A stretch of 64,000 nucleotides of DNA from Apodemus sylvaticus (taxonomy: Eukaryota > Chordata > Mammalia > Rodentia > Muridae): NCBI RefSeq assembly GCF_947179515.1, contig NC_067480.1:11792201-11856200 (forward strand), read 5' to 3'. Position numbers and translations under genes: made by a program. Shown piece by piece: positions 1 through 11,474 of this stretch; the first letter of the stretch is position 1, and every line of letters begins with the position of its first letter. The notes beneath the pieces were generated by a model, which made no database searches, was not told where the DNA came from, and was given only the letters and a program-made list of their open reading frames with translations.

Positions 1-1397
1 ACCTCCAGTGGAACCAGCACCATTTGATGAAAAGGCTATCTTTTTTTTCCATTGGATGTTTTCAGCCCCTTTGTCGAGGATCAAGTGGCCATAGGTGTGT
101 GGGTTCATTTCTGGATCTTCAATCCTGTTCCATTGATCCGCCTGCCTGTCACTGTACCAATACCATGCAGTTTTTAACACCATTGCTCTGTAGTATTGCT
201 TGAGGTCAGGGATACTGATTCCCCCAGAATTTCTTTTTTTGCTGAGAATAGTTTTAGCTATCCTGGGTTTTTTGTTATTCCAGATGAATTTGATAATTGC
301 TCTTTCTAACTCTGTGAAGAATTGAGTTGGGATTTTGATGGGTATTGCATTGAATCTGTATATTGCTTTTGGCAAAATGGCCATTTTAACTATATTGATT
401 CTGGCGATCCATGAGCATGGGAGGTTTTCCCATTTTTTGAGGTCTTCTTCCATTTCCTTCTTCAGAGTCTTGAAGTTCTTGTCATACAGATCTTTCACAT
501 GTTTGGTAAGAGTCACCCCAAGATACTTTATACTGTTTGTGGCTATTGTGAAGGGGGTCATTTCCCTAATTTCTTTCTCAGCCTGCTTATCCTTTGAGTA
601 TAGGAAGGCCACTAATTTGCTTGTTTTGATTTTATAACCTGCCACTTTGCTGAAGTTGTTTATCAGCTGTAGGAGTTCTCTAGTGGAGTTTTTTGGGTCA
701 CTTAGGTAGACTATCATATCATCTGCAAATAATGATAGTTTGACTTCTTCCTTTCCAATTTGTATCCCTTTGACCTCCTTATGTTGTCGAATTGCCTGAG
801 CTAGTACCTCAAGTACAATATTAAAAAGCTAAGGAGAGAGGGGCAGCCATGTCTAGTCCCTGATTTTAGTGGGATTGCTTCAAGTTTCTCTCCATTTAGT
901 TTGATGCTGGCTACCGGTTTGCTGTATATTGCTTTTACTATGTTTAGGTATGGGTCTTGAATTCCTGTTCTTTCCAAGACGTTAAGCATGAAAGGATGCT
1001 GAATTTTGTCAAATGATTTTTCAGCATCCAATGAAATGACCATGTGGTTTTGTTCTTTGAGTTTGTTTATGTAGTGGATTGCATTGATGGATTTCCGTAT
1101 ATCAACCCAACCCTGCATTCCCGGGATAAAGCCTACTTGATCATGGTGGATGATCATTTTGATGTGTTCTTGGATTTGGTTGGCAAGAATTTTATTGAGT
1201 ATTTTTGCATCGATGTTCATAAGGGAAATTGGTCTGAAGTTCTCTTTCTTTTTTGGGTCTTTGTGTGGTTTTGGTATCAGCGTAATTGTGGCTTCGTAGA
1301 AGGAATTGGGTAGTGTTCCTTCTGTTTCTATTTTGTGGAATAGCTTGAAGAGTATTGGTGTTAAGTCTTCTTTGAAGGTCTGATAGAATTCTGCACT
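1..1397 (-). pseudogene. L1 ORF2 fragment: reverse transcriptase region, inverted segment
   Basis: Read on the minus strand from 1397 to 1, this is the L1 ORF2 reverse transcriptase from the SAEFYQTFKED block through the palm domain towards the C-terminal region. The first ~190 residues are open. A frameshift near 830 (TRHGCPS... then a non-L1 ending) breaks the frame. The catalytic F-A-D-D motif is preserved at 718-729, which contrasts with the mutated motif of the long copy at 38159. There is no promoter, start codon or C-terminus. An open frame of 298 codons that runs 1697 to 801 joins antisense of the 3' segment to true RT sequence and is an artefact of the inversion. Confidence 0.88.
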
Positions 1398-2321
1398 CCA
1401 CATAAAGCCAGACACTCTGAAGCTAATAGAAAAGAAACTGGGGAAGACCCTTGAGGACATTGATACAGGGAGAAAGTTTCTGAACAGAACACCAATAGCG
1501 TATGCTCTAAGATCAAAAATTGACAAATGGGACCTTATAAAATTACAAAGTTTCTGTACAGCAAAGGACACCATCAAAAGGACAAATTGGCAACCAACAA
1601 ATTGGGAAAAGATCTTCACCAATCCTACATCAGAGAGAGGGCTAATATCCAATATATATAAAGAACTCAAGAAGTTAGACTCCAGAAAACCAAACAACCC
1701 TATTAAAAATGGGGTACAGAGTTAAACAAAGAATTCTCACCTGAAGAACTTCGGATGGTGGAGAAGCATCTTAAAAAATGCTCAACTTCATTAGTCATTA
1801 GGGAAATGCAAATCAAAACAACCCTGAGATTTCACCTTACACCAGTCAGAATGGCTAAGATTAAAAATTCAGGAGACAGCAGGTGTTGGAGAGGATGTGG
1901 AGAAAGAGGAACACTCCTTCACTGCTGGTGGGGTTGCAAACTGGTACAACCACTCTGGAAAGCAGTCTGGCGGTTCCTCCGAAAACTGGGCACCTCACTT
2001 CCAGAAGATCCTGCTATACCACTCCTGGGCATATACCCAGAGGATTCCCCACCATGTAATAAGGATACATGCTCTACTATGTTCATAGCAGCCCTATTTA
2101 TAATTGCCAGATGCTGGACAGAACCCAGGTATCCCTCAACAGAAGAGTGGATGCAAAAAATGTGGTATATCTACACAATGGAGTACTATTCAGCCATTAG
2201 AAACAATGAATTCATGAAATTCTTAGGCAAATGGATGGAGCTAGAGAACATCATACTAAGTGAGGTAACCCAGACTCAAAAGGTGAATCATGGTATGCAC
2301 TCACTAATAAGTGGATATTAA
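1396..2321 (+). pseudogene. L1 ORF2 C-terminal fragment
   Basis: This is the 3' segment of the inverted L1. It begins at the block read as KPDTLKLIEKKLG in related copies and runs to the ORF2 stop at 2319-2321 (terminal residues LISGY). The last ~188 codons from 1755 are open and include the Cys-rich C-terminal region, with GDSRCWRGCGERGTLLHCWWGC visible as separated C/H residues. In live L1s this region binds RNA and is needed for retrotransposition; here it is isolated from the endonuclease and from a contiguous RT, so it is non-functional. Confidence 0.88.
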
Positions 2322-2822
2322 CCTAGAAATACCCAAAACATAATCCATACATCAAATGAGGTACAAGAAGAAAGGAGGAGTGGCCCCTTGTTCTGGAAAG
2401 ACTCAGTGAAGCAGTATTTGGCAAAACCAGAACGGGGAAGTGGGAAGGGGTAGGTGGGAGGACGGGGGAGAGAAGGGGGCTTATGGGACTTTCGGGGAGT
2501 GGGGGGCTAGAAAAGGGGAAATCATTTAAAATGTAATTAAAAATATATCGAATAAAAAAAAAAAGAAAACTGGTAGTATGATCCTCCCATCCTTTGCAAC
2601 AGTAAGGAAAAAAAATGCATAAGAGAATAAGAGGAACCTGGAGCATTTGATGTCACTATAGGATCTAAAGAAAGAGATCCCATAAGGCAAGTTCACAGGT
2701 GAGTGAACGTTTCAGAACCTTAGACTTATATAAAATATATGTTGTTTCTACCTAGAAATGAATCATAAAAACAATCTGAAGATATTTACACTTACATATT
2801 ATATTCAACAATATATAGTCCT

Positions 2823-3196
2823 TGTGGTGGTTTGAATAGGAATACCCTCTATAGGTTCATATATGTGAATGCTCAATCATTAGGGAGTGATTCTACTTGA
2901 GAATGATTAGGAGGTGTGGCCTTGATGGAGAAAGTGTATCATTGTGGTCGGGCTTTGGGCTTTCAAAGGCTCAAGCCAAGCCAAGTGTCTTTCTCTCTTC
3001 TTATTTGGGGTGTAGAACTCTATTTTAACAAACTCTATTTTAACAAAACGTCTGTCTGCCTGCTACCTTGCTCCCTGCTGTGACAGCAAGGATGAAAGCT
3101 CTGAAACTGTAAGCCAGTCCAGGTTCAGTGCTTTTCTTTGTAAGAGTTGCTATGGTCATGGTGTCTCTTCGCAGCAATAGAACACCCGATAAGACG
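2823..3196 (+). mobile_element. Solo LTR, MT/MaLR-type
   Basis: The stretch begins TGTGGTGGTTTGAATAGG and ends in GCAATAGAACACCCGATAAG, the start and end pattern of rodent MaLR LTRs of the MT group. It contains the GGAGGTGTGGCCTTGATGG block and the CTGAAACTGTAAGCC block typical of this family. No internal region or second LTR is seen, so it is a solo LTR. Divergence from the pattern I remember is moderate. I do not see a convincing target-site duplication. Confidence 0.7.
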
Positions 3197-3514
3197 AGCT
3201 GTACTTCTCTCTTCAATATAGCTGAAATCTTGAGTTCAAAACCATAAGGTATCGCCAGTAAAATTTCTTAAGTTCCTTTGATGTTTGAGCCTATGTACAG
3301 AATAAGACAGACCAACTTAATCAAGACAATTACTCATACCCTGCAACCTGTGTGGTTTTCCTAGACATGGGAAATACTTTGTTTCATACAGCTGAGGTCA
3401 AAATGAAGAACTGGCATTGATTTAAACAGATTAGACCAACTGTTTAGTATAGTTCTGAGACAGTTCAAATTTTTCTAGCCCACTGATTTTATTTTTTTTA
3501 ATTTTAATTTCTTT

Positions 3515-3606
3515 TTTTTTATTGAATATTTTCTTTGTTTACATTTCAAATGTTATCCCCTTTCCTGGTTTCCCTTCTGAAAACACCCTATCCCATTCCC
3601 ATTACA
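3515..3606 (-). mobile_element. L1 3'-end scrap
   Basis: On the plus strand this is a T-rich tract, then TTTACATTTCAAATGTTATC, CCCTTTCCTGG and a C-rich stretch. That is the reverse complement of the last ~90 bp of a murine L1 3' UTR and its tail. It is a severely 5'-truncated insertion. Confidence 0.7.
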
Positions 3607-3812
3607 AAGTTTCTATAAGCCAATTGATTTTTGTAATGAAAGTTGCTAGGAAATAGGCTGACAGCATGGAACCTGGTTTTTGTTTTTGTTTCCTGTTTTT
3701 TTTTTCCAAATTTGTTGCATTCAGATCAATATGAAGGAAGTTTGAGTATAGATGATTAAAGACAACTACGCATATTCATCTATGTAAGTTTTAAGTTAAA
3801 AGTCCTATCTTT

Positions 3813-4015
3813 GGGCTGGAGACATAGCTCAGTGGTCAAGACCAACATTGGTTCTTCCAGAAATCCTGAGTTCAATTCCTAGCAACCACATGGTGGCTCA
3901 CAATCATCTGTAATGAGATCTGATGCCCTCTTCTGGTGTGTCTGAAGACAGTGACAGTGACAGTGTACTTACCTACATAAAATAAGTAAATCTTTTCTTT
4001 TCTTTTTTTTTAAAG
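3813..4015 (+). mobile_element. B2 SINE
   Basis: The element starts GGGCTGGAGACATAGCTCAG and carries an A-box-like AGCTCAGTGG and a B-box-like GAGTTCAATTC, as in the tRNA-derived B2 head. The body with CCACATGGTGGCTCACAA and CTGAAGACAGTGACAG follows, then an AT-rich tail. Several substitutions and a short GTGACA duplication suggest an older copy than the B2 at 22266. It is non-coding and would have been transcribed by RNA polymerase III. Confidence 0.85.
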
Positions 4016-4019
4016 AAGG

Positions 4020-5470
4020 CTTATCTTTAAATACAGACCCAAATGCTGCATATTCTTTCTCTAAGTTCCCTTACTGCAAAGCAATGGCATATCAAATCCT
4101 GACTGATAAGAGATTAGGGGCAAGGACTCTAAGAGATATGATGAAAGTTTTTTCTAGATCATATCACATTGTATACTGCTTGTAGGACCACAGGAGACAT
4201 GGAACTTACAACATCCATGTGAAAATAAATGAAAATTTATCCAGATGAAAGGCAGATGGCTATGATGAAGGCGTTAGCCAGTCATTGTGGCTTTGAACTA
4301 ATTAATACCAAGACCTCTTACCTCTAGGCTTTTTATTAATTTGCTATGGGTTCTCAGTATTTACACTGGACCTGGAGCATCTGCACTCCATGGAAATGCA
4401 TTAGGAAATGAAACGTTGGTGCTCAACTTCAGAGACATGAAATCTAAATGTTTGTGAGCCAGACCAAACATTCCTGTCTTGCAAACTCTGATGAAAGCTA
4501 AAGTTTAGAACTACAGCTTTCAGATATGCGCTCTCTGCTATCCCACTCATTACAGCACAAACAATCCTGGTTGAATTATGAGGAATTGTTATGATCTTAA
4601 AGATTAGACATTCATTTGTTATCTGTTGACAACACAGATTCCTTCAACAATAAGAAGTAACTGATTTCAGTACTTGCCAAAAACATTTAACTAAGAATTT
4701 GCTGTTTTGTGCAGAATACCAAACTGTAAGAATCATTGTTGCCAGAAAAAAAATTTGATTGACAGTACGTATTATCTATCTCATTTTTAAACCTGTTATA
4801 ATTTTCAGTACTATCTGAAGAAGGCTTTATCTGAATGGGAAAATCTGGGCAAAGACAAAGTAGATGCAGCAATGTCACAAAATTTTATACAAGCAACATT
4901 TAAGGATGAATTATTGCTGAATTAAACATTAGCATTTAGCTATCACTTTCCAGTTCCTTCCCATCTTACTGGATGGGAAAGAACTGGAATGGCCCTGCCA
5001 GCCTCCTCCTCCTCAACCACAGCTTGATATATCTTTTCTACAAAAACTCCCCGTTGATTCCTCTCTCTCTACCGCAATCTTCAAAGTGGGAGCACATGGC
5101 CTGCAGATATTTTCAACATACTATACTGAAGCATAGGGAGAGGCATGAACAATTCCTGCATGTTTGTTAGAGAAAAGTAGCAAAGATCTCTTTAGTAATA
5201 ACGTAGCTTGCAGTTGACTGGAGGATACAAGTAAAATCATGCATATTTAATCAAGTAAATAATTGATTATTTTGAAGAAGGTGATGATTATTTTAAAGAA
5301 GCTGTGAAGATAGTAGATTGAACAGAAGAGCAGAAGAGATGCTCTCGTATTTTTCTCTCGAGTATGCTGCAATGGGAAGTTAGTGGTGCCAAGAAGAGTG
5401 ATCAGATGTATCATCCAGGTTTAGCAATAGAAAATTCACATTGTAGGAGAGAACTGGAATGCAACTGGAG
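4020..5470. other. Unassigned intergenic DNA
   Basis: I recognise no repeat family, RNA gene or credible exon here. Open frames are below about 65 codons and have no homology I can name. Confidence 0.6.
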
Positions 5471-5665
5471 TGAAGGGAGCCATGGCTCAGCAGTTAAGAG
5501 CATTGGCTCTTCTTCCTTGGGCCCCATTCCCAGCAAGCAAATCACGGCTCATAGTAATCTGTATCTCTAGTGCTGAGGTATCTGACTCCCTAATATGGCA
5601 TTGAGGGACACCTGGAGTGTGATGTACAGTCAAGGAGGCGAATCACTCAGAAAGCAAAACAAATG
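5471..5665 (+). mobile_element. B3-type SINE
   Basis: CATGGCTCAGCAGTTAAGAG followed by TTGGCTCTTCTTCC and CCATTCCCAGCA matches the tRNA-related head shared by B2 and B3. The downstream half (TAATCTGTATCTCTAGTGCT, then a CTGACTCCC block and a fading A-rich end) fits B3 better than B2. It is clearly degenerate. Confidence 0.6.
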
Positions 5666-6951
5666 CATCTAGAAGGAAATTATGGGTTGAAGGAACATAA
5701 ATTACGTAAATTTATGTGAAAATAAGAGTTGATGTTTTCAAGAAATATTTTTTTGCCATTTTTAGAAGATGGGAACATTATTTAATACAATACCTCAAGT
5801 TGTCAAATATTTAAGACTGTGATCCATAAGATCATTATGAATTGAACTTATTTCAGCTCTGAATTAACAACCATTACCCTGTGTGACTATTTACCTGTGG
5901 CTGCTAGCTAGTGAGGGGTATGGCCACAGCTACTCTCTGTTGTTCTAAGTACCTCATATGCTACTTTTAAAATTACTTTTAAGGTTTCATCACTCTTTTA
6001 ATTTTATCCTAATGTTCATTTTAATTGAAAATACTTATTGAGGGTATTTGGTCAAAAATCTGTAGGCTCTTGATCAGAGTTTCTTGGTTTTCAGTGTTTC
6101 TGGTTTTGGAGCCTATCTTGATTTTCAATTACAATTTCCCTTTCCTCTTCCTTCACGCTCTGTGAGCTTCTGCTCCACGGAAAGAGCTGCTGGCTCTTTA
6201 GCTCGCCCAACTCTACACACTTTCAGAAACTAATCTCAGCCAGGAGTCATTTCACCTTCTCTGAACCCTCATAATGAGAGTTGATACTTTATAGCCCTTT
6301 AAGTTCTTTGAGGGCAGAATTCATTATCCAATTCATTTTATGTTCCCTGTAATGCATGGGATATACATTCCAAGGAGATGTGTTGAAGCAAGGAAGAAAG
6401 AAGGAGAAATATCAACTCTGTGAGAAAAAGGACATTTCTTCACCTTTGCTGTCTGAAGGTTCATGCTGATGGGGAGGCACCAAGCTAGACAAATTAATTC
6501 TTTTAATAATCTCATTTGAAAATGTACTTCTTTTAGCATTATATTTCATGACTAGAGCTGGCTTAGCATAGCAGAGTGGATTTTTTCTGTGACACAGTAT
6601 CATGTGGAATTTTACTTCAGTCAAAGAATAACCTTAGATTACAGAAGGACTAGACTACAACAAACAAAGAAACCTGAGAGCAGACATCAGACTTGGGTGT
6701 CAGCCCCTGCTCTGATGTTGTACATTTGTAGCCTTTCTGTTATTCCAGTGTTTGAAATTATTATATGAATATTACTGAATGAAACATACAAAGAATTTGT
6801 GAGAGTGCCTAGAAATAATTAATGTTCTATACATTATTTCTTATTATTAATCTTTCTATTTATGTTTTCTGAAGGCCTAATTACAATATGTATATAATAT
6901 TATATATTACAAATATATAGTTTGTTTAATTTCATGTATCAACTTTAAGTT
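5666..6951. other. Unassigned intergenic DNA
   Basis: AT-rich sequence without a repeat family I can name. Short open frames at 6333-6624 on the minus strand overlap each other in different frames and look like chance. Confidence 0.55.
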
Positions 6952-7991
6952 TTCTGGTACATTCTAGAGTGTCCCCCTCCCAACCTCCTACCTCCTGAGG
7001 TTTCATGGTCCCATTCTTTCTGCTGGCCCTCAGGGATCTCAGTCCTTTTCCCCTACCCAATACCCAGTCATGTTCCCCTCTCCATCTCCATCCCCTTTCT
7101 CTCCCAGGTCCCTCCCTCCCTCTGCTCTTGTGTTTGCTTTCTTCTCCCTCCCAAGTGGGACTGAGGCGTCCTCACTTGGGCCCTTCAGCTTGCTGACCTT
7201 TTTGAGTTTTGTGGGCTGCATCTTGGGTGTGTGGCACATTTGAGGTTTTTGTTAGGGGGATAATATCCACTTATTAGTGAGTACATATGAAATTCCCTAC
7301 ACTGGGGAGAGGGAACTTATAGAGCCTACTTCCAGTAGGAGGACAGGGCATCAAGTGAGGGAAGGAAATGCCATAATTTTTCTTATCTGAATGAACTGCA
7401 GGAATGGAAATGGAGAAGAGCCTGAGGAAAAGAAGGTCCAGTAACAGGCCCAAAGTAGGATCCAGCTCAAAGGGGAGGCCCTAAGACCTGACACTATTAC
7501 TGAGGCTATGGAACACTCACAAAAAGAGACCTATCATTACTGCCCTATGAAAGACCCAACAAGCAGCTAAAAGAGTCAAATGCAGATATTTACACCCAAC
7601 CAATTGATAGCAGCTGCTAACCCCTGTGGTTGAATTAGGGAAAAGGTGGAAGAATCTGAGGAGGAAGGTGACCCTGTAGGAGGAAAACCTGGACCCCTGA
7701 GATCTCTCAGACACTGGACCAGGCAGCATAAACCAGCTGATATGAGGCCCCCAACACATATACAGTAGAGAGCTGCTGGTCTGGATTTAGTCAGAGAAAA
7801 TGTACCTAACCCTCAAGAGAATGGAGGCTCCAGTGAATTCAGAGGTTTACTTGGGTGGGCATGGAGGTGGGGACAGCCTTGTGGAGACAGGTATGGGATG
7901 TGAATCAGTAGGAGGGTGAACCAGTAGGGGAATAAAATCTGGAGTTTACAATGAATAAATAAATAAATAAATAGATAGATAAATAAATAAA
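6952..7991 (+). mobile_element. Old (Lx-type) L1 3' end with inverted 5' part
   Basis: From about 7290 to 7960 the plus strand reads as the 3' UTR of an older murine L1 (AGAGGGAACTTATAGAGCC through GCCTGAGGAAAAGAAGGTCC, CAACCAATTGATAGCAGCTG), ending in an AATA-rich tail at 7950-7991. From 7290 back to 6952 the same family is antisense: AATATCCACTTATTAGTGAG is the reverse complement of the end of ORF2, followed by the reversed start of the 3' UTR. The two parts face opposite ways and meet at about 7290, with roughly 70 bp of consensus missing between them. This is the twin-priming signature. I could not find a target-site duplication, consistent with age. Confidence 0.8.
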
Positions 7992-8138
7992 TTTCTAACT
8001 TTTTATTTTTCTTGCTGCTTTTTTATTGATTTATTTAATTTACATCTTAGTCATAGCATCTTCTCTCTGTCCCTTTCTCTCCCTTCATCTCCATGCCATC
8101 CTTTGATCTTCCCTTTCTCCTTAGAAAAGACTCAGAGA

Positions 8139-9461
8139 TTTTTAATGTTAGTCATTCTGACTGGTGTGAGGTGAAATCTCAGGGTTGTTTTGATTTGCAT
8201 TTCCCTAATGACTAATGATACTGAATATTTTTAAGGTGTTTCTCAACTATTCAAAGTTCTTCAGGTGAAAATTCTTTGTTTAGCTCTGTACTCCATTTTT
8301 TAATAGGGTTATTTGGTTCTCTGGAGTCTAACTTCCTGAGTTCTTTGTATATATTGGATATTAGCCCTCTGTCAGATGTAGGATCTGTGAAGATCTTACC
8401 CCAATTTGATAGTTGCTTTTTTGTCCTTTTGACAGTGTCCTTTGCCTTACAGAAACTTTGTAATTTTATGAGGTCCCTATGTCAATTCTTGATCTTAGAG
8501 CATAAGCTATTGGTGTTCTATTTTCTCCTGTGCCCACGTCCACAAGGGTCTTCCCCAGTTTCTTTTCTATTAGTTTCAGTGTATGTGGTTTTATGTGAAG
8601 GTCCTTAATCCACTTGGAGTTGAGCTTAGTACAAGGAGATAAGAATGGATCAATTCACATTCTTCTGCATGCTGACCTCCAGTTGAACCAGCACCATTTG
8701 TTGAAAAGGCTATCTTTTTGTTCTACTGGATGGTTTCAGCTCCTTTGTCAAAAACTCAGGAGACAGCAGGTGTTGGCAAGGATGTGGAGAAAGAGGAGCA
8801 CTCCTCCACTGCTGGTGGGAATGCAAGTTGGTACAACCACTCTAGAAATCAGTCTGGTGGTTTTTTGGAAAACTGGGTATGACACTTTCGGAGGACCCTG
8901 CTACACCACTCTTGGGCATATACCCAGAGGATTCCCGGCATGCAATAATGACACATGGTCCACTATGTTCATAGCAGCCTTATTTATAATAGCCAGAAGC
9001 TAGAAAGAACTCAGATGTCCCTCAGTGGAGGAATGGATACAGAAAATGTGGTATATTTACATAATGGAATACTACTCAGCAATTAAAAACAATGAACTCA
9101 TGAAATTCTTAGGAAAATGGTTGGAACTGGAAAATATCATCCTAAGTAAGGTAACTCATTCACAAAAGAACACACATGGAATGCAGTCACTGAAAAGTAG
9201 ATATTAGCTCAGAAGCTATGAATACCTAAGACACAACTCACATATCAAATTATTCCCAAGAAGAAGGAAGGAGAGGGCCCTGGTCCAGGAAAGGCTTTAT
9301 GCAGCATTATAGGGGATTACCAGGACAGAGAATTGGGAGGGGGGTGATTGGGGAATGGGTGGAGGGAAGAGTGCTTATGGGACTTATGGGGAGGGGGGAA
9401 CCGAGAAAAGGAAAATCATTTGGAATGTAAACAAGGAATATAGAAAATAAGAAAAAGAAAA
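8139..9461 (+). mobile_element. L1, 5'-truncated and 5'-inverted, with target-site duplication
   Basis: Bases 8139-8749 are ORF2 antisense and 8747-9461 are ORF2 C-terminus, 3' UTR and an A-rich tail in sense. The insertion is flanked by a 16-bp duplication: AGAAAAGACTCAGAGA at 8123-8138 and AGAAAAGGCTCAGAGA at 9462-9477, with one mismatch. The inversion junction has the shared hexamer GTCAAA at 8747-8752, the microhomology expected from twin priming. Both segments come from adjacent parts of ORF2, with the junction close to the position equivalent to 16670 of the long copy at 11471. Total inserted length is about 1.3 kb. Confidence 0.93.
8749..9207 (+). pseudogene. L1 ORF2 C-terminal fragment
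   Basis: The sense half of the inverted L1 encodes the ORF2 C-terminal region down to the stop at 9205-9207. An in-frame TAG at 9001-9003 interrupts it (after FIIARS), then the frame continues as MEEWIQKMWYIY. The fragment lacks endonuclease and RT and is inert. Confidence 0.85.
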
Positions 9462-9690
9462 AGAAAAGGCTCAGAGAGAGGGGAGGCTTCCTGTTGATAT
9501 CAACCTGCCTTGGCAAATCAAGTTGCAGTGGAACTAGGTGCATCTTCTCCTATTACATCTAGATAAGGGGAAGTAAGGAGAAAGGGGTCCAAAGGCAGGT
9601 TACAGAGTCAGGTACCTCTCCTGCTCCTATTGTTAGGGGTCCCACATGAAGACCATCAGCTATAACCTTTAAGGTTATTTAATTTTCTTT

Positions 9691-10224
9691 GGTAAAATTG
9701 TCTTGTGTTTTATCCATAGTCAAATAATTTTATGCCTGGTTTATTTTTTAGGACTTTCTAATAAATTAATACTAAGAATCTGGGTTACTGAATCTCTTTC
9801 TTAAGTTTGCTCTGAAATTCATCAGATTGATGATTAAATATTCTGGAAATTAAGAAAACATGCATATACTTACATATAAAAGGGGATATAGTAAAGGGAA
9901 AATCAGAAATCAGGGGCAGTGTTAATTAAATAATGAAGAAAAATCTGTCAGAGCTGGAAGGTATTCAGAGAAAACCATTGATATATGAAATATCAGTAAA
10001 ATAAAGTAGAAAAAGAACCAAGAAACAAAAACCACACCAAGACATAATTCAGTAAACATTGACAGCCCTAGAACTAAGGATCCTGGACATGATCCTAGAA
10101 GATCCATAGGAAAGAAGGGTATTGTTTGGTAGTATGACAGGAATCATTACTTATCCCTCAGGGCTACCTCCTATTCCTTAATTCCTTTATTATGCTTTTA
10201 CAAGCAGATGATTTATTTATTATT
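9691..10224. other. Unassigned intergenic DNA
   Basis: No repeat family or gene recognised. The right end grades into the T-rich tail of the L1 that follows. Confidence 0.55.
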
Positions 10225-10735
10225 ATTGGTTATTTTATTTATTTATTTACATTTCAAATGATGTCCCCCTTCCAGGTTTCCCCTCTGCAAACCCCCTATC
10301 CCATCCTCCCTCCCCTTTGTCTCTATGAGGGGGCTCCCCTACCCACTCACTCAATCCTGCCTCACCACTCTAGCATCCCCCTACACTGGGATATCAGCCT
10401 CCACTGGACCAAAGGCTGGCCCTTCCATTGATGCCAGATAAAGGCACCCTCTGCTACATACATAGCTGGAGCCATGGGGCCCCTCCATGTATATTCTTGG
10501 GTTGGCGGTTTAGTCCCTGGGAGCTCTAGGGGGATCTGGTTGGATTGATGTTGTTCTTTCTATGGGGCTGCAAATCCCTCTCAGCTCCTTTAGACCTTCT
10601 CCTAACTCTGCCTTTGGGGTCTCTGAGCTCAGTCTAAGGCTGGCTATTTGTATCTGCATCTGTATTGGTCAGGTAGTAGTTGAAACTCTCAGAGAACAGC
10701 CATAAAAGTCTTCTGTCAGCAAGTACTTTGTATTA
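10225..10735 (-). mobile_element. L1 3'-UTR fragment
   Basis: A T-rich tail at 10225-10250 is followed by TTACATTTCAAATGATGTCC, then the antisense 3' UTR with CTGCTACATACATAGCTGGA, GGTTTAGTCCCTGGGAGCTC and ending near TCTGTCAGCAAGTAC. It is a 5'-truncated insertion of about 0.5 kb with no ORF2 sequence. Confidence 0.85.
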
Positions 10736-10864
10736 TAACATGAAAGCTATGATAAAGCAGTTGGGGATATCATCTCAAACATGTAAAATGGTCAGTATTC
10801 TTGCTCTTATGTAATTTGCTGTATGATATTTTAAAGAACATACTAAGACAAATCTAAAAAAAAC

Positions 10865-10889
10865 ACACGGACATACACACACATACACA

Positions 10890-10953
<64 letters not shown>
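10865..10953. repeat. Compound microsatellite (CA)n(GA)n
   Basis: An imperfect CA tract with ACAT interruptions (to about 10907) runs directly into an uninterrupted GA tract to 10953. Confidence 0.98.
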
Positions 10954-10955
<2 letters not shown>

Positions 10956-11432
10956 ATGCTGTTCAATAAAAACTAGTCAATGCAGGGCGTCATTGTATTC
11001 ACATTGTGTGATGAGAACTATGTTTGAAGCAGAGAGAAATGCAATTCTTCTTGGGAGCTGCCGATTAGAGACCTGTGAGGAGATTTCTAAATGTGCTTTG
11101 AAGAAACTGAGTAGTTTAGAGAACTGTCAATATCCACTAGACAGTGCTGAAGGCACATTTGGAGAGATACCATTGAGGGAACAAAAGGAACATTTAAAAA
11201 GGGAAAAATCTACAGAAAGAAAAATATATTTGAATATGCTCTGCATATGTAAATAAGGAACAATCAAATAACAATAGTTATATAAAGTTGATTAATCAAA
11301 TATTAATATAACAGTGTTCTGAAATCTAAATTTGAATGAAACAATAAAGTTAGACCTCAAATACAAAGGAATAAAATGACAATACATTTTGCTTAATACA
11401 TTTGAAATTTAAAAAGATATGTAGAAAAATGA

Positions 11433-11437
<5 letters not shown>
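10954..11437. other. Unassigned DNA with one 87-codon open frame
   Basis: A plus-strand open frame runs 10993-11256 with an in-frame ATG. I recognise no domain, and the residue composition does not distinguish coding from chance. The segment lies between two microsatellites and just upstream of a long L1. Confidence 0.4.

Positions 11438-11470
<33 letters not shown>
11438..11470. repeat. (CA)n microsatellite at the L1 5' boundary
   Basis: About 16 uninterrupted CA units directly abut the first 5' UTR monomer of the long L1. The tract may mark or obscure the insertion point. Confidence 0.95.

Positions 11471-11474
<4 letters not shown>

Larger units (their letters stand above)
1..2571 (+). 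mobile_element. L1 retrotransposon with inverted 5' part (twin-primed), truncated by the window edge
   Basis: Bases 1-1397 read as L1 ORF2 on the minus strand and bases 1396-2321 read as ORF2 C-terminal sequence on the plus strand, followed by a G-rich murine L1 3' UTR and an A-rich tail near 2550-2571. The two halves meet at about 1396, sharing only CT. The inverted part ends at base 1 within the ORF2 stretch that lies about 70 nt upstream of where the plus segment begins in an intact L1 (compare 16144 and 16217 of the copy at 11471). This is what twin priming predicts: a second priming event inverts the 5' cDNA. The missing few tens of bases and the left target-site duplication probably lie outside the window. 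Orientation is given for the 3' segment. Confidence 0.9.
8015..9690 (-). mobile_element. Older L1 3'-UTR fragment split by a younger L1
   Basis: Bases 8015-8138 (AT-rich tail then TTACATCTTAGTCATAGCAT and a C/T-rich tract) and 9478-9690 (TATCAACCTGCCTTGGC, CAAGTTGCAGTGG, TCTTCTCCTATTACATC) are consecutive pieces of one antisense L1 3' UTR as I remember the family. They are separated by the L1 at 8139-9461 and its duplicated target. Joining the two outer parts across the insertion restores continuity, which supports nesting. Confidence 0.7.

Noticed and set aside
801..1697. 298-codon minus-strand open frame that looks like a novel RT fusion protein
   Set aside because: It starts in antisense of the 3' L1 segment and crosses the inversion point into true RT sequence. 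It is a by-product of twin priming.
10865..10953. CA/GA tract as a possible structured RNA or Z-DNA element
   Set aside because: An ordinary compound microsatellite; no supporting context.
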